Shown in pieces: positions 12,222 through 20,553 of a stretch of 23,976 nt of DNA. The first letter of the stretch is position 1. Each line of letters starts with the position of its first letter. Under the pieces are notes generated by a model, which ran no database searches, was not told the origin of the DNA, and saw nothing but the letters and a program-made list of their open reading frames with translations. This DNA comes from CAZCWX01 sp964502465 (GTDB taxonomy: Bacteria > Desulfobacterota > Binatia > Bin18), in NCBI GenBank assembly GCA_964502465.1, contig CAZCWX010000700.1, positions 1 to 23,976 of the forward strand, in the 5' to 3' direction. Made by a program: the position numbers and the translations under genes.

Positions 12222-14195
12222 ATGGAAAAGCGTCTGCTTGGCGCTGGGGGGCTGGTTGGGATAGGGCTGCTTCTCGTATTCTTCCGGCTCTTGCAGCTGA
12301 TTGTTGTGCAAGGTGAGGAATTGGCCCGTCAAGCTGAAGGCCAGCACTGGCAACGCACGACTTTGATCCCACTCCGAGGGGCGATTGTCGATCGCAACGG
12401 CGAACCCCTCGCCCTCAGTATCCCTGCGGAGGCGTTGTATGTCCGGCCGAAGAAAACCCCAGCCGATGTGAAGACGCAGACCCCGACGCTTGCCTCGACA
12501 CTGCAGATCTCTCGCCAAGCCGTGGATCACGCATTATCCTCTCCGGTCCCTTTTGTCTGGCTGAAGCGCCAAGCCACGTTACAAGAAGCGGCGCGGGTCC
12601 GGGCCCTTGGTATCCCTGGTGTCGAGAGTATCGAGACCCAGCGGCGTTTTTACCCGCAGGGCACCCTGGCGGCGCCTTTGTTGGGGTTCACCAATATCGA
12701 TGCTCAGGGGCTCGAGGGCATAGAGCGGGCGTATGAGCGTTACTTGCGTGGCGAGCCCGCTGAGATCGTCGGAGAACGTGATGCTTTCGGCCGTACTATC
12801 CTCGCGCAGGGTGGAGAAACACCCCCAAAAGCTCTGAGCGTGCGGCTGACGCTTGATGCGGGGCTGCAGTACCTGGCCGAGCGAGAGCTCGAACGAACAG
12901 TGCATCAGACCAAGGCGCAGGCCGGGACCGCAATCATCCTCGATCCGCAGACATTCGCCGTATTGGCCCTTGCCCAAGTGCCAACTTTCGATCCCAACGC
13001 CCCAGGAAAGTCTCCGGTCGAGGTCCGACGCAACCGAGCGGTCAGCGATTGTTATGAGCCGGGCTCGACTTTGAAAGGACTGTTGGCAGCAGCCGCTCTT
13101 GATGCAAATGTCGTGCGTCCCGAAGAGCAGATCTTCTGTGATCTCGGGAAGTATCAGGTGGGAAGGCATACCATCAACGACCATCATTCTTACGGCTGGT
13201 TAACGTTCGCTGAGGTGCTACAGAAGTCGAGTAACATTGGTGCGGCGAAAGTCGGCGAGCGATTAGGAAGAGAAACCTATTCCTCCTACTTGCGGGCGTT
13301 TGGCTTTGGCCGCGTCACTGCCATCGATTTGCCCGGAGAAATCCCTGGACTCCTCTCTGCGCCGAGTACGTGGGCGCGGATCAACTTAGCCACCATCAGT
13401 TTTGGTCAGGGAATTGCCGTGACCCCTTTACAACTGGCCTGTGCGTACGCTGCCTTAGCGAATGACGGCGTCCTGATGCGGCCGTATATCGTGCGCGAGG
13501 TGTTCGATGCTGACGGCAAAGTTGTCGTGGCCAATAGTCCACAACGGTTGTGGCAGGTGGTGCGAACCGACACTGCCCATCAGATCCTGCGTATGTTAGA
13601 AAAAGTCGTAGAACAGGGAGGTACTGGCCGGCGCGCGCGAATTGATGGCGTGCGGGTTGCTGGAAAAACTGGGACCTCACAGAAGATTGATCCCCGTGGC
13701 GGGTATTCGGCTCGAGGCCGCATCGCCTCCTTCGTTGGCATTGTCCCGGCTGACCAGCCACGATTGGTGATCCTCATTACGATCGACGAGCCCAGGACCG
13801 GCGTGTACGGTGGCGAGATTGCCGCGCCCGTTTTTCAGGCAATCGCGCAACAGGCGCTGGTACAATTGGGAATCCAGGCGAACACGCCCTTTGCCGAGCG
13901 GCCGGATACAGCCGTGCCACCAATACTAACTGCTCCGTTACAAGGACAACCCCGCCTGCGTTCCATTGCCAGCGCCGAGGCGACGGCTCCTGTGGCCTCG
14001 GCTGAACTGAGTGAGGGGCCAAATTTCTTAGGGATGAGCCTACGCGAGGCGATGGTGACGGCACAACGCGATAAGCTGCGCCTAAGTACGACTGGCCGTG
14101 GTTATGTTGTGCGCCAGACGACACAGCGCAACCCAGAAACTGACGAATTAGTCTATGCTCTGACACTTGCTCCCACTGGTGAGGTGCGACCTTGA
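12222..14195 (+). CDS. ftsI: Septal peptidoglycan transpeptidase (class B PBP) with C-terminal PASTA domain
   Basis: Cross-links septal peptidoglycan (PBP3-type); partner of FtsW. The 657 residues show an N-terminal membrane anchor (LVGIGLLLVFFRLLQLIVVQ), the PBP dimerisation region with RGAIVDRNGEPLA, and the transpeptidase domain with all active-site motifs: S282-T-L-K285 (EPGSTLKG), S336-S-N338 and K482-T-G484 (VAGKTGTS). A C-terminal PASTA domain (NFLGMSLREAMVTAQRDKL onwards, about the last 55 residues) follows; E. coli FtsI lacks one, whereas PASTA-bearing FtsI homologues occur in several other Gram-negative lineages and in Firmicutes. About 45 linker residues rich in A, P and E separate the two. 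The start has GAGGAG upstream, and its stop overlaps murE (TGATG). Confidence 0.97.
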   Translation: MEKRLLGAGGLVGIGLLLVFFRLLQLIVVQGEELARQAEGQHWQRTTLIPLRGAIVDRNGEPLALSIPAEALYVRPKKTPADVKTQTPTLASTLQISRQAVDHALSSPVPFVWLKRQATLQEAARVRALGIPGVESIETQRRFYPQGTLAAPLLGFTNIDAQGLEGIERAYERYLRGEPAEIVGERDAFGRTILAQGGETPPKALSVRLTLDAGLQYLAERELERTVHQTKAQAGTAIILDPQTFAVLALAQVPTFDPNAPGKSPVEVRRNRAVSDCYEPGSTLKGLLAAAALDANVVRPEEQIFCDLGKYQVGRHTINDHHSYGWLTFAEVLQKSSNIGAAKVGERLGRETYSSYLRAFGFGRVTAIDLPGEIPGLLSAPSTWARINLATISFGQGIAVTPLQLACAYAALANDGVLMRPYIVREVFDADGKVVVANSPQRLWQVVRTDTAHQILRMLEKVVEQGGTGRRARIDGVRVAGKTGTSQKIDPRGGYSARGRIASFVGIVPADQPRLVILITIDEPRTGVYGGEIAAPVFQAIAQQALVQLGIQANTPFAERPDTAVPPILTAPLQGQPRLRSIASAEATAPVASAELSEGPNFLGMSLREAMVTAQRDKLRLSTTGRGYVVRQTTQRNPETDELVYALTLAPTGEVRP

Positions 14196-15703
14196 TGCTG
14201 TACGATCTTCTTCCCACCTTTGTCCCTGTGCAGATTCAGGGAAAGGTAGACCTGCAGGTCACTCACCTTGCCTATGACTCTCGTGCGGTCCAACCAGGAA
14301 CGCTGTTTTTCGCTCTTCCTGGTAGCAAAATGCACGGAGGGCATTTCCTCAGTCAGGCGATTGCCCAGGGCGCATGTGCCATTGTCGTGCCACCGGAGAC
14401 GACAGTGGTTAGTCAGGTAACGGTGATTACCTCCTCTGCGCCGCGGGTGCTGCTTGGTCTGGTGGCTGATCGCTTCTTTCAACGGCCAAGTGCACGACTC
14501 GCCTGTGTCGGCGTAACGGGCACGAGCGGAAAAACGACAACGACCTATCTGCTTGAGTCGATGTGGCAAGCCATGGGGTGGTCCACTGGAGTTATTGGGA
14601 CCGTGAGCTATCGGTACCGAGACCAGGTATTACCCGCACCATTTACCACCCCTGAAGCGGTGGAATTGCAGGAGTTGCTGAGCACAATGATGACGGCTGG
14701 TGTGACCCATGTCGTCATGGAAGTTTCCTCTCATGCCTTAGTACAAGAACGCGTGCGAGGATGTTCCTGGGATGGTGCGGTTTTTACCAACCTCGGTCGT
14801 GACCATCTGGATTTCCATCAGGACCTCGATGACTATTTTGCTGCTAAATCTCGATTGTTTCTCCAGGCTCTCGCGGAGTCGGAGAAACCGGACCGTTTCG
14901 CGGTGATCAATGCTGACGACCCCTGGGGGACACGCCTCCTCGCTCAGCCGATTCCCGCTCGAGTGTTCACCTATGGACTCCAGCCGGGCGCCTCTGTGTC
15001 GGTACGGCATATGGAAGCAGATGCGCGCGGCTTGCGTGGCCTCCTCCGACTCGATAGAGAAGAGGTTGAATTCTCTTCTGCTCTGATCGGTGAACCGCAT
15101 CTCTACAACATCATGGCAGCAGCGACTGCCGCCTACGCGTTGGGCATGCCGCCAGAACGCATTGCTGCCGGAATTGCCTGCTGTACCGCTGTGCCTGGCC
15201 GTCTCGAGGCGATTGATGTCGGTCAACCTTTCGCGGTGCTGGTTGACTATGCACACAAACCTGATGCATTGGAGAAGACTCTCCGGGCAATACGCCGGTT
15301 CACCCCTGGGAGACTCCTGACTGTATTCGGTTGTGGTGGGGATCGGGACCGTGGGAAAAGGCCACTGATGGGAGAAGCCGCTGGCCGGCTGAGTGATATT
15401 GCGCTGTTAACTTCTGACAATCCACGTACTGAAGATCCCTGGCAGATCATTGCTGACACAGAATCTGGGTTGATCCAGACAGGGCTGGAAAAGGTTGTGG
15501 ATGCGCAAACCATCGCCACCCTGCAGCGAGGATATCTGGTGCTGGTCGATCGGCGTGAGGCGATTCATGCCGCTCTTGCCGGGGCGCGACCTGGGGATAC
15601 GGTGGTGATCGCCGGCAAAGGGCACGAAGACTATCAGATTATTGGCTCGACGAAACATCATTTTGATGACCGCGAAGAGGTACGTGCGTACTTCACGCAC
15701 TGA
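14195..15703 (+). CDS. murE: UDP-MurNAc-L-Ala-D-Glu: meso-DAP ligase
   Basis: ATP-dependent Mur ligase that adds the third residue to the UDP-MurNAc stem peptide; 502 aa. Seen motifs: P-loop TGTSGKTTT (108-116), HLDFH, the probable carbamylated lysine K218 (FAAKSRLF), YAHKPDALE, and D408-N-P-R411 (TSDNPRTEDP), the signature for meso-diaminopimelate rather than lysine. The P-loop reads GTSGKTT instead of the commoner GTNGKTT, a known variant. The ATG at 14195 overlaps the ftsI stop by one base; a TTG one codon earlier is rejected. GAGGTG lies 11 bp upstream. The next gene would normally be murF, but mraY follows after 67 bp. Confidence 0.97.
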   Translation: MLYDLLPTFVPVQIQGKVDLQVTHLAYDSRAVQPGTLFFALPGSKMHGGHFLSQAIAQGACAIVVPPETTVVSQVTVITSSAPRVLLGLVADRFFQRPSARLACVGVTGTSGKTTTTYLLESMWQAMGWSTGVIGTVSYRYRDQVLPAPFTTPEAVELQELLSTMMTAGVTHVVMEVSSHALVQERVRGCSWDGAVFTNLGRDHLDFHQDLDDYFAAKSRLFLQALAESEKPDRFAVINADDPWGTRLLAQPIPARVFTYGLQPGASVSVRHMEADARGLRGLLRLDREEVEFSSALIGEPHLYNIMAAATAAYALGMPPERIAAGIACCTAVPGRLEAIDVGQPFAVLVDYAHKPDALEKTLRAIRRFTPGRLLTVFGCGGDRDRGKRPLMGEAAGRLSDIALLTSDNPRTEDPWQIIADTESGLIQTGLEKVVDAQTIATLQRGYLVLVDRREAIHAALAGARPGDTVVIAGKGHEDYQIIGSTKHHFDDREEVRAYFTH

Positions 15704-15770
15704 TCCAGTGAGGGACACGGATGATATTCTTTCTGTTTTCACGCTTTTCATCCCTGAATGAGGAGATTTG
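15704..15770 (+). other. murE-mraY junction where murF is missing; 16-codon ORF
   Basis: Only 67 bp lie between the murE stop and mraY; there is no murF gene and no recognisable fragment of one. A short ORF (ATG 15721 to TGA 15769-15771, product MIFFLFSRFSSLNEEI) has GAGGG upstream and ends in TGATG, overlapping the mraY start. It is too short to say whether it is translated. AGGAG (15761-15765), inside this ORF, is the ribosome site for mraY. Confidence 0.5.
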
Positions 15771-16847
15771 ATGCTCTACGCCCTGCTGTATCCTTTGCAT
15801 ACAACCTACTCGGCGTTTAACGTGTTCCGCTATATCACGTTCCGCACTCTTGTGGCTGCGATCACAGCACTGATCATCTCATTTGTCCTGGGGCCGTGGC
15901 TGATTGCCCGCCTCACGGCCCTGCATGTAGGTCAGCAGATCCGCCCAGACGGCCCAGCCACCCATCAGAGTAAGGCTGGTACCCCAACGATGGGGGGGGG
16001 CTTAATCCTCTTTTCTTTAACGCTTGCTACCCTGTTGCTTGCGGACCTGACAAATTTTTACATATGGTTGGCTTTGGGAGTGACAATCGGTTTTGGGCTG
16101 ATCGGCTTTGTCGATGACTATCGAAAACTTCGCCGTCGCAACTCTGCTGGGCTAACGGGGAGGCAGAAGTTGGTTGCGCAGTTTACCATTGCCACCCTTG
16201 CCGCTTTGCTGTTGTCAGGCCTTCCTGGCTTTGACAGCACGGTCACTGTTCCTTTCTTCAAGGACATGCGCCCAGATCTCGGCTGGTTTTATATTCCTTT
16301 TGCCGCTTTGGTGGTGGTAGGGGCTTCCAACGCAGTGAATCTGACTGATGGGCTTGATGGCCTGGCTATCGGGCCGGTGATGATTACTGGTGTCACCTAT
16401 GTGATCTTTACCTATGTCAGTGGCCATGCCGGAATTGCCGAGTATCTGCAAGTGAGTTACGTGGCAGGGGCGGGTGAACTTGCGGTGTTCTGTGGCGCCC
16501 TCGCCGCAGCCGGGCTCGGGTTCTTATGGTTTAACGCGTATCCAGCCCAGATGTTTATGGGCGATATCGGCTCGCTCTCGTTGGGAGCCGCGTTAGGGAT
16601 CGTCGCGCTGATCAGCAAACAGGAGGTTGCGCTGGTGATGGCTGGGGGGGTATTCGTCGCCGAAGCGGCTTCGGTCATTTTTCAAGTGGGCTCATATAAG
16701 TTGAGGCGAAAGCGGATTTTTCGCATGGCCCCACTGCATCACCATTTTGAACTGCTGGGCTGGCCTGAACCGCTCATTATCGTCCGTTTTTGGATTGTGT
16801 CGATTATCTGTGCACTCGGCGCGCTCAGCACGCTGAAATTAAGGTAG
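15771..16847 (+). CDS. mraY: Phospho-MurNAc-pentapeptide translocase (lipid I synthase)
   Basis: Transfers phospho-MurNAc-pentapeptide from UDP to undecaprenyl phosphate, giving lipid I; integral inner-membrane enzyme with about ten helices. The 358 residues are family-typical. Active-site aspartates appear at the expected places: D115-D116 (GFVDDYRKL), D193 (NLTDGLDGLAIG) and D265 (MFMGDIGSLSLG), with the H323-H325 triplet (PLHHHFELLGWPE). The N-terminal HQSKAGTPTMGG loop is intact. The ATG at 15771 has AGGAG upstream; a TTG one codon earlier is rejected. murD starts 7 bp after its stop. It directly follows murE, skipping murF. Confidence 0.98.
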   Translation: MLYALLYPLHTTYSAFNVFRYITFRTLVAAITALIISFVLGPWLIARLTALHVGQQIRPDGPATHQSKAGTPTMGGGLILFSLTLATLLLADLTNFYIWLALGVTIGFGLIGFVDDYRKLRRRNSAGLTGRQKLVAQFTIATLAALLLSGLPGFDSTVTVPFFKDMRPDLGWFYIPFAALVVVGASNAVNLTDGLDGLAIGPVMITGVTYVIFTYVSGHAGIAEYLQVSYVAGAGELAVFCGALAAAGLGFLWFNAYPAQMFMGDIGSLSLGAALGIVALISKQEVALVMAGGVFVAEAASVIFQVGSYKLRRKRIFRMAPLHHHFELLGWPEPLIIVRFWIVSIICALGALSTLKLR

Positions 16848-16854
16848 CGAACGA

Positions 16855-18189
16855 ATGGACTTTCACGGCAAGACTGTGCTCATCATCGGACTGAAACGCA
16901 CCGGCGTGAGTGTGGCACGCTTCGTGGCTCGAGTCGGAGGCCAGGTGCGCGTCGTTGATCGCCGAGGACAGGATGCGCTTGCGCCAGAAGTGGCGAGTCT
17001 CGCCGATGTGGCTGTTGACTTCCGTTTGGGACAGGAAGATCCGGCAGTGCTGATTGACGTTGACTTGGTGGTGCCCAGCCCTGGAGTTCCCCGGCATGCC
17101 CCGCTGTTAACCGCAGCGGTCCAACAGGGGATACCAGTCTGGAGTGAGATCGAGTTGGCGTATCGTGTTCTCCGCTGCCCGGTGCTTGCCATTACCGGGA
17201 CGAACGGCAAGAGCACGACAACTGCGTTGCTTGGTGCGATCCTCCGTCAAGGGGGGCAGCGGGTCTTTGTCGGTGGTAACCTTGGGACGCCGTTGATCGA
17301 TGCAGCCACAGAGGATTACGACGTTGCCGTTGCCGAGGTTTCAAGCTTTCAGTTGGAATGGGTTGAACGTTTTCGTCCTCACATTGGAGTCTGGCTGAAT
17401 TTAACAGAAGACCACCTGGATCGACACGGAAGCTTGGCTGCCTATGGTATGGCAAAGCGTGCCCTCTTCACTCAGCAAAAGGTCACAGATTGGGCCGTTA
17501 TCAATCGAGATGATCCGGCCGTATGGAATCTCACTCAGGGGCTGTCTAGTCACCTCTTCTCTTTTGGCTGGGCAGAGGTCGAGAACGGAACCTGGCTCAG
17601 TGGTCGCTCTCTTATTGTGAGGCATCGGGGAGAAGCGGCACGGTATGCGCTTGAGCAGGTGCGCCTGTATGGTCGCCATCATGACGAGAATGTGATGGCA
17701 GCGGTCAGTGTTGCAACCGTGTGGGGCATAGAACCGCCGGCGATAGACCGTGCTCTGGCAGAATTCTCTGGCTTGCCCCACCGCCTGGAGTTGGTCGCGA
17801 AAAAGCACGGTGTTTGTTACTTCGACGACTCGAAAGGAACGAACGTCGGTGCGGTCATGCAGTCCCTGGCGAGCTTTCCTGGGCGGATCGTTCTCCTGGC
17901 TGGGGGGGTGGATAAAGGCGGAGACTACGAACCGCTGCGGGTGTTAGTACGCGAGAGAGTCAAAAAACTCATTGTGTTTGGCCAGGCTAGAGAAACCCTG
18001 CAGACTGCACTCGGGCAGGAAGTGGATACGCTCGTTGTAGACACTTTACCGGAGGCGGTGCGGGAGGCTGCGGCAGTGGTACAAACGGGGGATACCGTGT
18101 TGCTTTCCCCTGCATGTGCCAGTTTTGATCAGTTTCGTGACTATGTTCATCGGGGACAGGTCTTTCGTGCTTGTGTCGAGGCGTTGTGA
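16855..18189 (+). CDS. murD: UDP-MurNAc-L-alanine: D-glutamate ligase
   Basis: Adds D-glutamate to UDP-MurNAc-L-Ala using ATP; cytoplasmic; 444 aa. Layout: N-terminal UDP-binding Rossmann domain (VLIIGLKRTGVSVARF), the central ATPase domain with P-loop ITGTNGKST (113-121), NLTEDHLDRHG and the conserved VAEVSSFQLE, and the C-terminal domain with GLPHRLELV, FDDSKGTN and LLSPACASFDQFRDY. The start ATG at 16855 lies 7 bp after the mraY stop with only a weak AGG site, consistent with coupling. The gap to ftsW is 140 bp, long for this cluster, and contains a hairpin (18241-18263). Confidence 0.97.
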   Translation: MDFHGKTVLIIGLKRTGVSVARFVARVGGQVRVVDRRGQDALAPEVASLADVAVDFRLGQEDPAVLIDVDLVVPSPGVPRHAPLLTAAVQQGIPVWSEIELAYRVLRCPVLAITGTNGKSTTTALLGAILRQGGQRVFVGGNLGTPLIDAATEDYDVAVAEVSSFQLEWVERFRPHIGVWLNLTEDHLDRHGSLAAYGMAKRALFTQQKVTDWAVINRDDPAVWNLTQGLSSHLFSFGWAEVENGTWLSGRSLIVRHRGEAARYALEQVRLYGRHHDENVMAAVSVATVWGIEPPAIDRALAEFSGLPHRLELVAKKHGVCYFDDSKGTNVGAVMQSLASFPGRIVLLAGGVDKGGDYEPLRVLVRERVKKLIVFGQARETLQTALGQEVDTLVVDTLPEAVREAAAVVQTGDTVLLSPACASFDQFRDYVHRGQVFRACVEAL

Positions 18190-18240
18190 CCAGTTGGGGA
18201 TGCAAACCGTATTGGCCTTTCCACAGGAGCAGGACTCGGG

Positions 18241-18263
18241 GTTCTGGTCTGCTAGGCCAGAAC
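18241..18263 (+). promoter_or_regulatory. Hairpin in the murD-ftsW spacer
   Basis: GTTCTGG (18241-18247) and CCAGAAC (18257-18263) form a perfect 7-bp stem, extendable by two pairs including a G-U, around a short loop. No T-run follows, so it is not an intrinsic terminator; it could be a processing or stability element between the ligase and the polymerase genes. No consensus promoter was found in this gap. Confidence 0.4.
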
Positions 18264-18329
18264 AGTTGGGAAGAGCTGGGGCTGAGCTGCATCTATGTTT
18301 CTACGCCCCCGCCAGTCCACGAGGCGGTT

Positions 18330-19439
18330 ATGGTGAAGCGGGGACCGGTTGACCCCTGGCTGCTACTTGCCGTGTGCCTGTTACTGCTGGTTGGTGAGGT
18401 GATGGTCTTTAACACGACATACTTCTATGCGTTTGAGCACTTCGATGATTCGTATCGCTTCGTGTGGAAGCATCAAGTCGCGGTTATTCTTGGGAGTCTG
18501 GGCTTTATTCTGGCAACCGTGATCCCCAGCACCAGCTACCGTCGCTTTGCCTATCCGCTTTTAGCGTTAGCGGTTTGCGGTCTGGTGATTGTTTTTATGC
18601 CAGGGGTGGCGCACGGCAAAGTCCACCGGTGGATCGCCTTGGGGCCGCTGAATTTTCAACCCTCAGAACTGGCGAAGGGTGCAGTCGTCTTGTACCTTGC
18701 GCATTCTTTGACCAAGAAAGCTGAACGGATCACCAACTTTTTCTATGGTCTTGTTCCGCCTGTATTAGTTGTTGGTATTATCGTATTGCTCATTGCCTTA
18801 GAGCCCGACCTGGGGGGCGCTGTTCTTATTTGCCTGACACTCCTCGTTGTGTTTTTTGCTGCTGGCGCGAGGGTACGCCATTTGGCCATGCTGACGATCT
18901 GTGGCGTAGTCTTCCTCGTTTGCAGTATTCTCATGGCTGATTACCGCCTCGATCGTCTCTGGTCCTTTCTTGATCCTGTCGCCCATAGACAGGGTACGGG
19001 CTACCAGCTCAACCAATCTTTGCTTGCCTTTGGCGCTGGCGGGATTCAAGGGGTTGGCTTAGGAGAGAGTCGCCAGAAGCTCTTCTACCTTCCCGAGGCC
19101 CATACTGACTTTATTTTCGCGGTTGTCGGTGAGGAAACCGGGCTGTGGGGGACAGTCAGTGTTCTGTTGCTGTTCACGCTCTTGGGAATACGTGGGTTGC
19201 GCCTAGCGATCCGTCATCCACACTGCTTTGGTCGCCTTCTGGCTTTTGGGTTGACGTTCCTCCTGGTGTGCCAGGCAGGACTGAACATGGCAGTTGTCCT
19301 GGGGATGCTGCCAACGAAAGGGTTGACGCTGCCTTTTGTGAGTTATGGCGGATCGTCGCTGGTGATGGCAATGATCTATGCGGGCATGCTGTTAAGCCTG
19401 TCACGCGAGAGTCGCAGGGAGAACAAAGTCTATGTCTAG
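18330..19439 (+). CDS. ftsW: Septal peptidoglycan glycosyltransferase FtsW (SEDS family)
   Basis: SEDS-family membrane polymerase that polymerises lipid II at the septum with FtsI; 369 aa, about ten membrane helices. Seen signatures: FQPSELAKGAVVLYLA, LLIALEPDLGGAVL (conserved D), GYQLNQSLLAFGAGGIQGVGLG (first part), YLPEAHTDFIFAVVGEETG and the C-terminal LPFVSYGGSSLV. The ATG at 18330 with GAGG 7 bp upstream is chosen; the frame stays open back to a TTG at 18171 inside murD, but the extra 53 residues are Arg/Gly/Ser/Pro-rich and unlike FtsW. Its 3' end overlaps murG by 8 bp. Confidence 0.96.
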   Translation: MVKRGPVDPWLLLAVCLLLLVGEVMVFNTTYFYAFEHFDDSYRFVWKHQVAVILGSLGFILATVIPSTSYRRFAYPLLALAVCGLVIVFMPGVAHGKVHRWIALGPLNFQPSELAKGAVVLYLAHSLTKKAERITNFFYGLVPPVLVVGIIVLLIALEPDLGGAVLICLTLLVVFFAAGARVRHLAMLTICGVVFLVCSILMADYRLDRLWSFLDPVAHRQGTGYQLNQSLLAFGAGGIQGVGLGESRQKLFYLPEAHTDFIFAVVGEETGLWGTVSVLLLFTLLGIRGLRLAIRHPHCFGRLLAFGLTFLLVCQAGLNMAVVLGMLPTKGLTLPFVSYGGSSLVMAMIYAGMLLSLSRESRRENKVYV

Positions 19440-20553
19440 AGGTCTCCGACTTGTCCTCGCTGCGGGCGGCACAGGTGGGCATTTGTTTCCTGGTATCGCC
19501 GTCGCTGAGGCTATCCAACGTGAGGCTGGTGCTGAAGTCCTGTTTGTTGGGACGGCAAACGGTATGGAGAAAGAGATCGTGCCCCGTCTTGGCTTTCCCT
19601 TGCGTCTCATTCCCGCTGAGCAATTGCGTGGCAGAGATTGGCGGGGCATGGTACGGGCTCTCTGGGCGGCGTTGTTGGGGCTGAGAGCGGCATGGCGGGT
19701 GATGCAAGAGTTTGCGCCAGATCTCATTTTTAGCATCGGAGGATACGCCTCTGGACCAACCGTACTGGCCGGATGGATCAAACGCATCCCCTGCGTACTA
19801 CTCGAGCCGAACGCCATTCCTGGCCTGGCGAATCGGTTGCTGGGCCGGTTGGCCGCCAAAATCTGTCTCGGCTTTCCTCGTACCGCGCAATTCTTTCCCC
19901 CGCACAAAGCGGTGTACACGGGGAATCCTTTACGTTGGAATACCGCGGTCTTTCCAGGGCACCCATCCCCTCGCTCCGAAGACTTAACCGTGCTGGTTTT
20001 TGGTGGGAGTACCGGGGCGCGTCATTTGAACCAGGTTGTTCCTCACGCTCTTGCGCTGTTGCAACAGGGGGGAAAGACCTGTCGCCTCATCCATCAGACT
20101 GGCAAAGCCGACCACACAGAGGTCAGTACAACCTATGCCCAGTTGCACCTCAAGGCCGACGTGGTCCCTTTCATTGAAAACATGCAGGAGATGTATGTTG
20201 CCGCTGATTTGGTCGTTTGTCGAGCTGGCGCGATGACCATTGCTGAACTGACCGCTCTGGGGAAACCTGCCATTTTGATTCCCTATCCTTATGCTGCCGA
20301 TGATCATCAACGCGCAAATGCCGAAGTGTTAGTCCAGGCCGGCGCTGCCCGGATGATCCTTGATGCGGAACTGACTCCTGGACGATTAAGCCAAGAAGTG
20401 GGGCTGCTTCTGACGGACCGCCTCAAACTCTCGGTGATGGCTCAGGCCTCAGCCGCTTTGGGACGGCCAGATGCCACGGCCGCCGTGGTGCGTGAATGCC
20501 TGGCATGTGTGCCACAGGTGCGACAACCCAGGCAGGGGGAGAGAGGCCGATAA
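19432..20553 (+). CDS. murG: UDP-GlcNAc: lipid I N-acetylglucosaminyltransferase
   Basis: Adds GlcNAc from UDP-GlcNAc to lipid I on the inner face of the membrane, giving lipid II. The 373 residues have the GT-B layout: GGTGGH (12-17) with the first glycine-rich loop, the N-domain GGYASGPTVLAGW, the second glycine-rich loop FGGSTGARHLN, then FIENMQEMYVAADLVVCRAG, TIAELTALGKPAILIPYPYA and DDHQRANAEVL, the donor-binding segment. The ATG at 19432 sits within the last codons of ftsW (ATGTCTAG) with AGGGAG upstream. Its TAA overlaps the murC ATG by one base. Confidence 0.98.
   Translation: MSRGLRLVLAAGGTGGHLFPGIAVAEAIQREAGAEVLFVGTANGMEKEIVPRLGFPLRLIPAEQLRGRDWRGMVRALWAALLGLRAAWRVMQEFAPDLIFSIGGYASGPTVLAGWIKRIPCVLLEPNAIPGLANRLLGRLAAKICLGFPRTAQFFPPHKAVYTGNPLRWNTAVFPGHPSPRSEDLTVLVFGGSTGARHLNQVVPHALALLQQGGKTCRLIHQTGKADHTEVSTTYAQLHLKADVVPFIENMQEMYVAADLVVCRAGAMTIAELTALGKPAILIPYPYAADDHQRANAEVLVQAGAARMILDAELTPGRLSQEVGLLLTDRLKLSVMAQASAALGRPDATAAVVRECLACVPQVRQPRQGERGR

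Noticed and set aside
12579..13187. 202-codon open frame on the minus strand inside ftsI
   Set aside because: Antisense shadow of the transpeptidase domain; no ribosome site or motif.
18171..18329. Long N-terminal extension of ftsW from a TTG inside murD
   Set aside because: No ribosome site, and the added residues are Arg/Gly/Ser/Pro-rich and unlike FtsW; ATG 18330 has GAGG and starts just before the first membrane helix.
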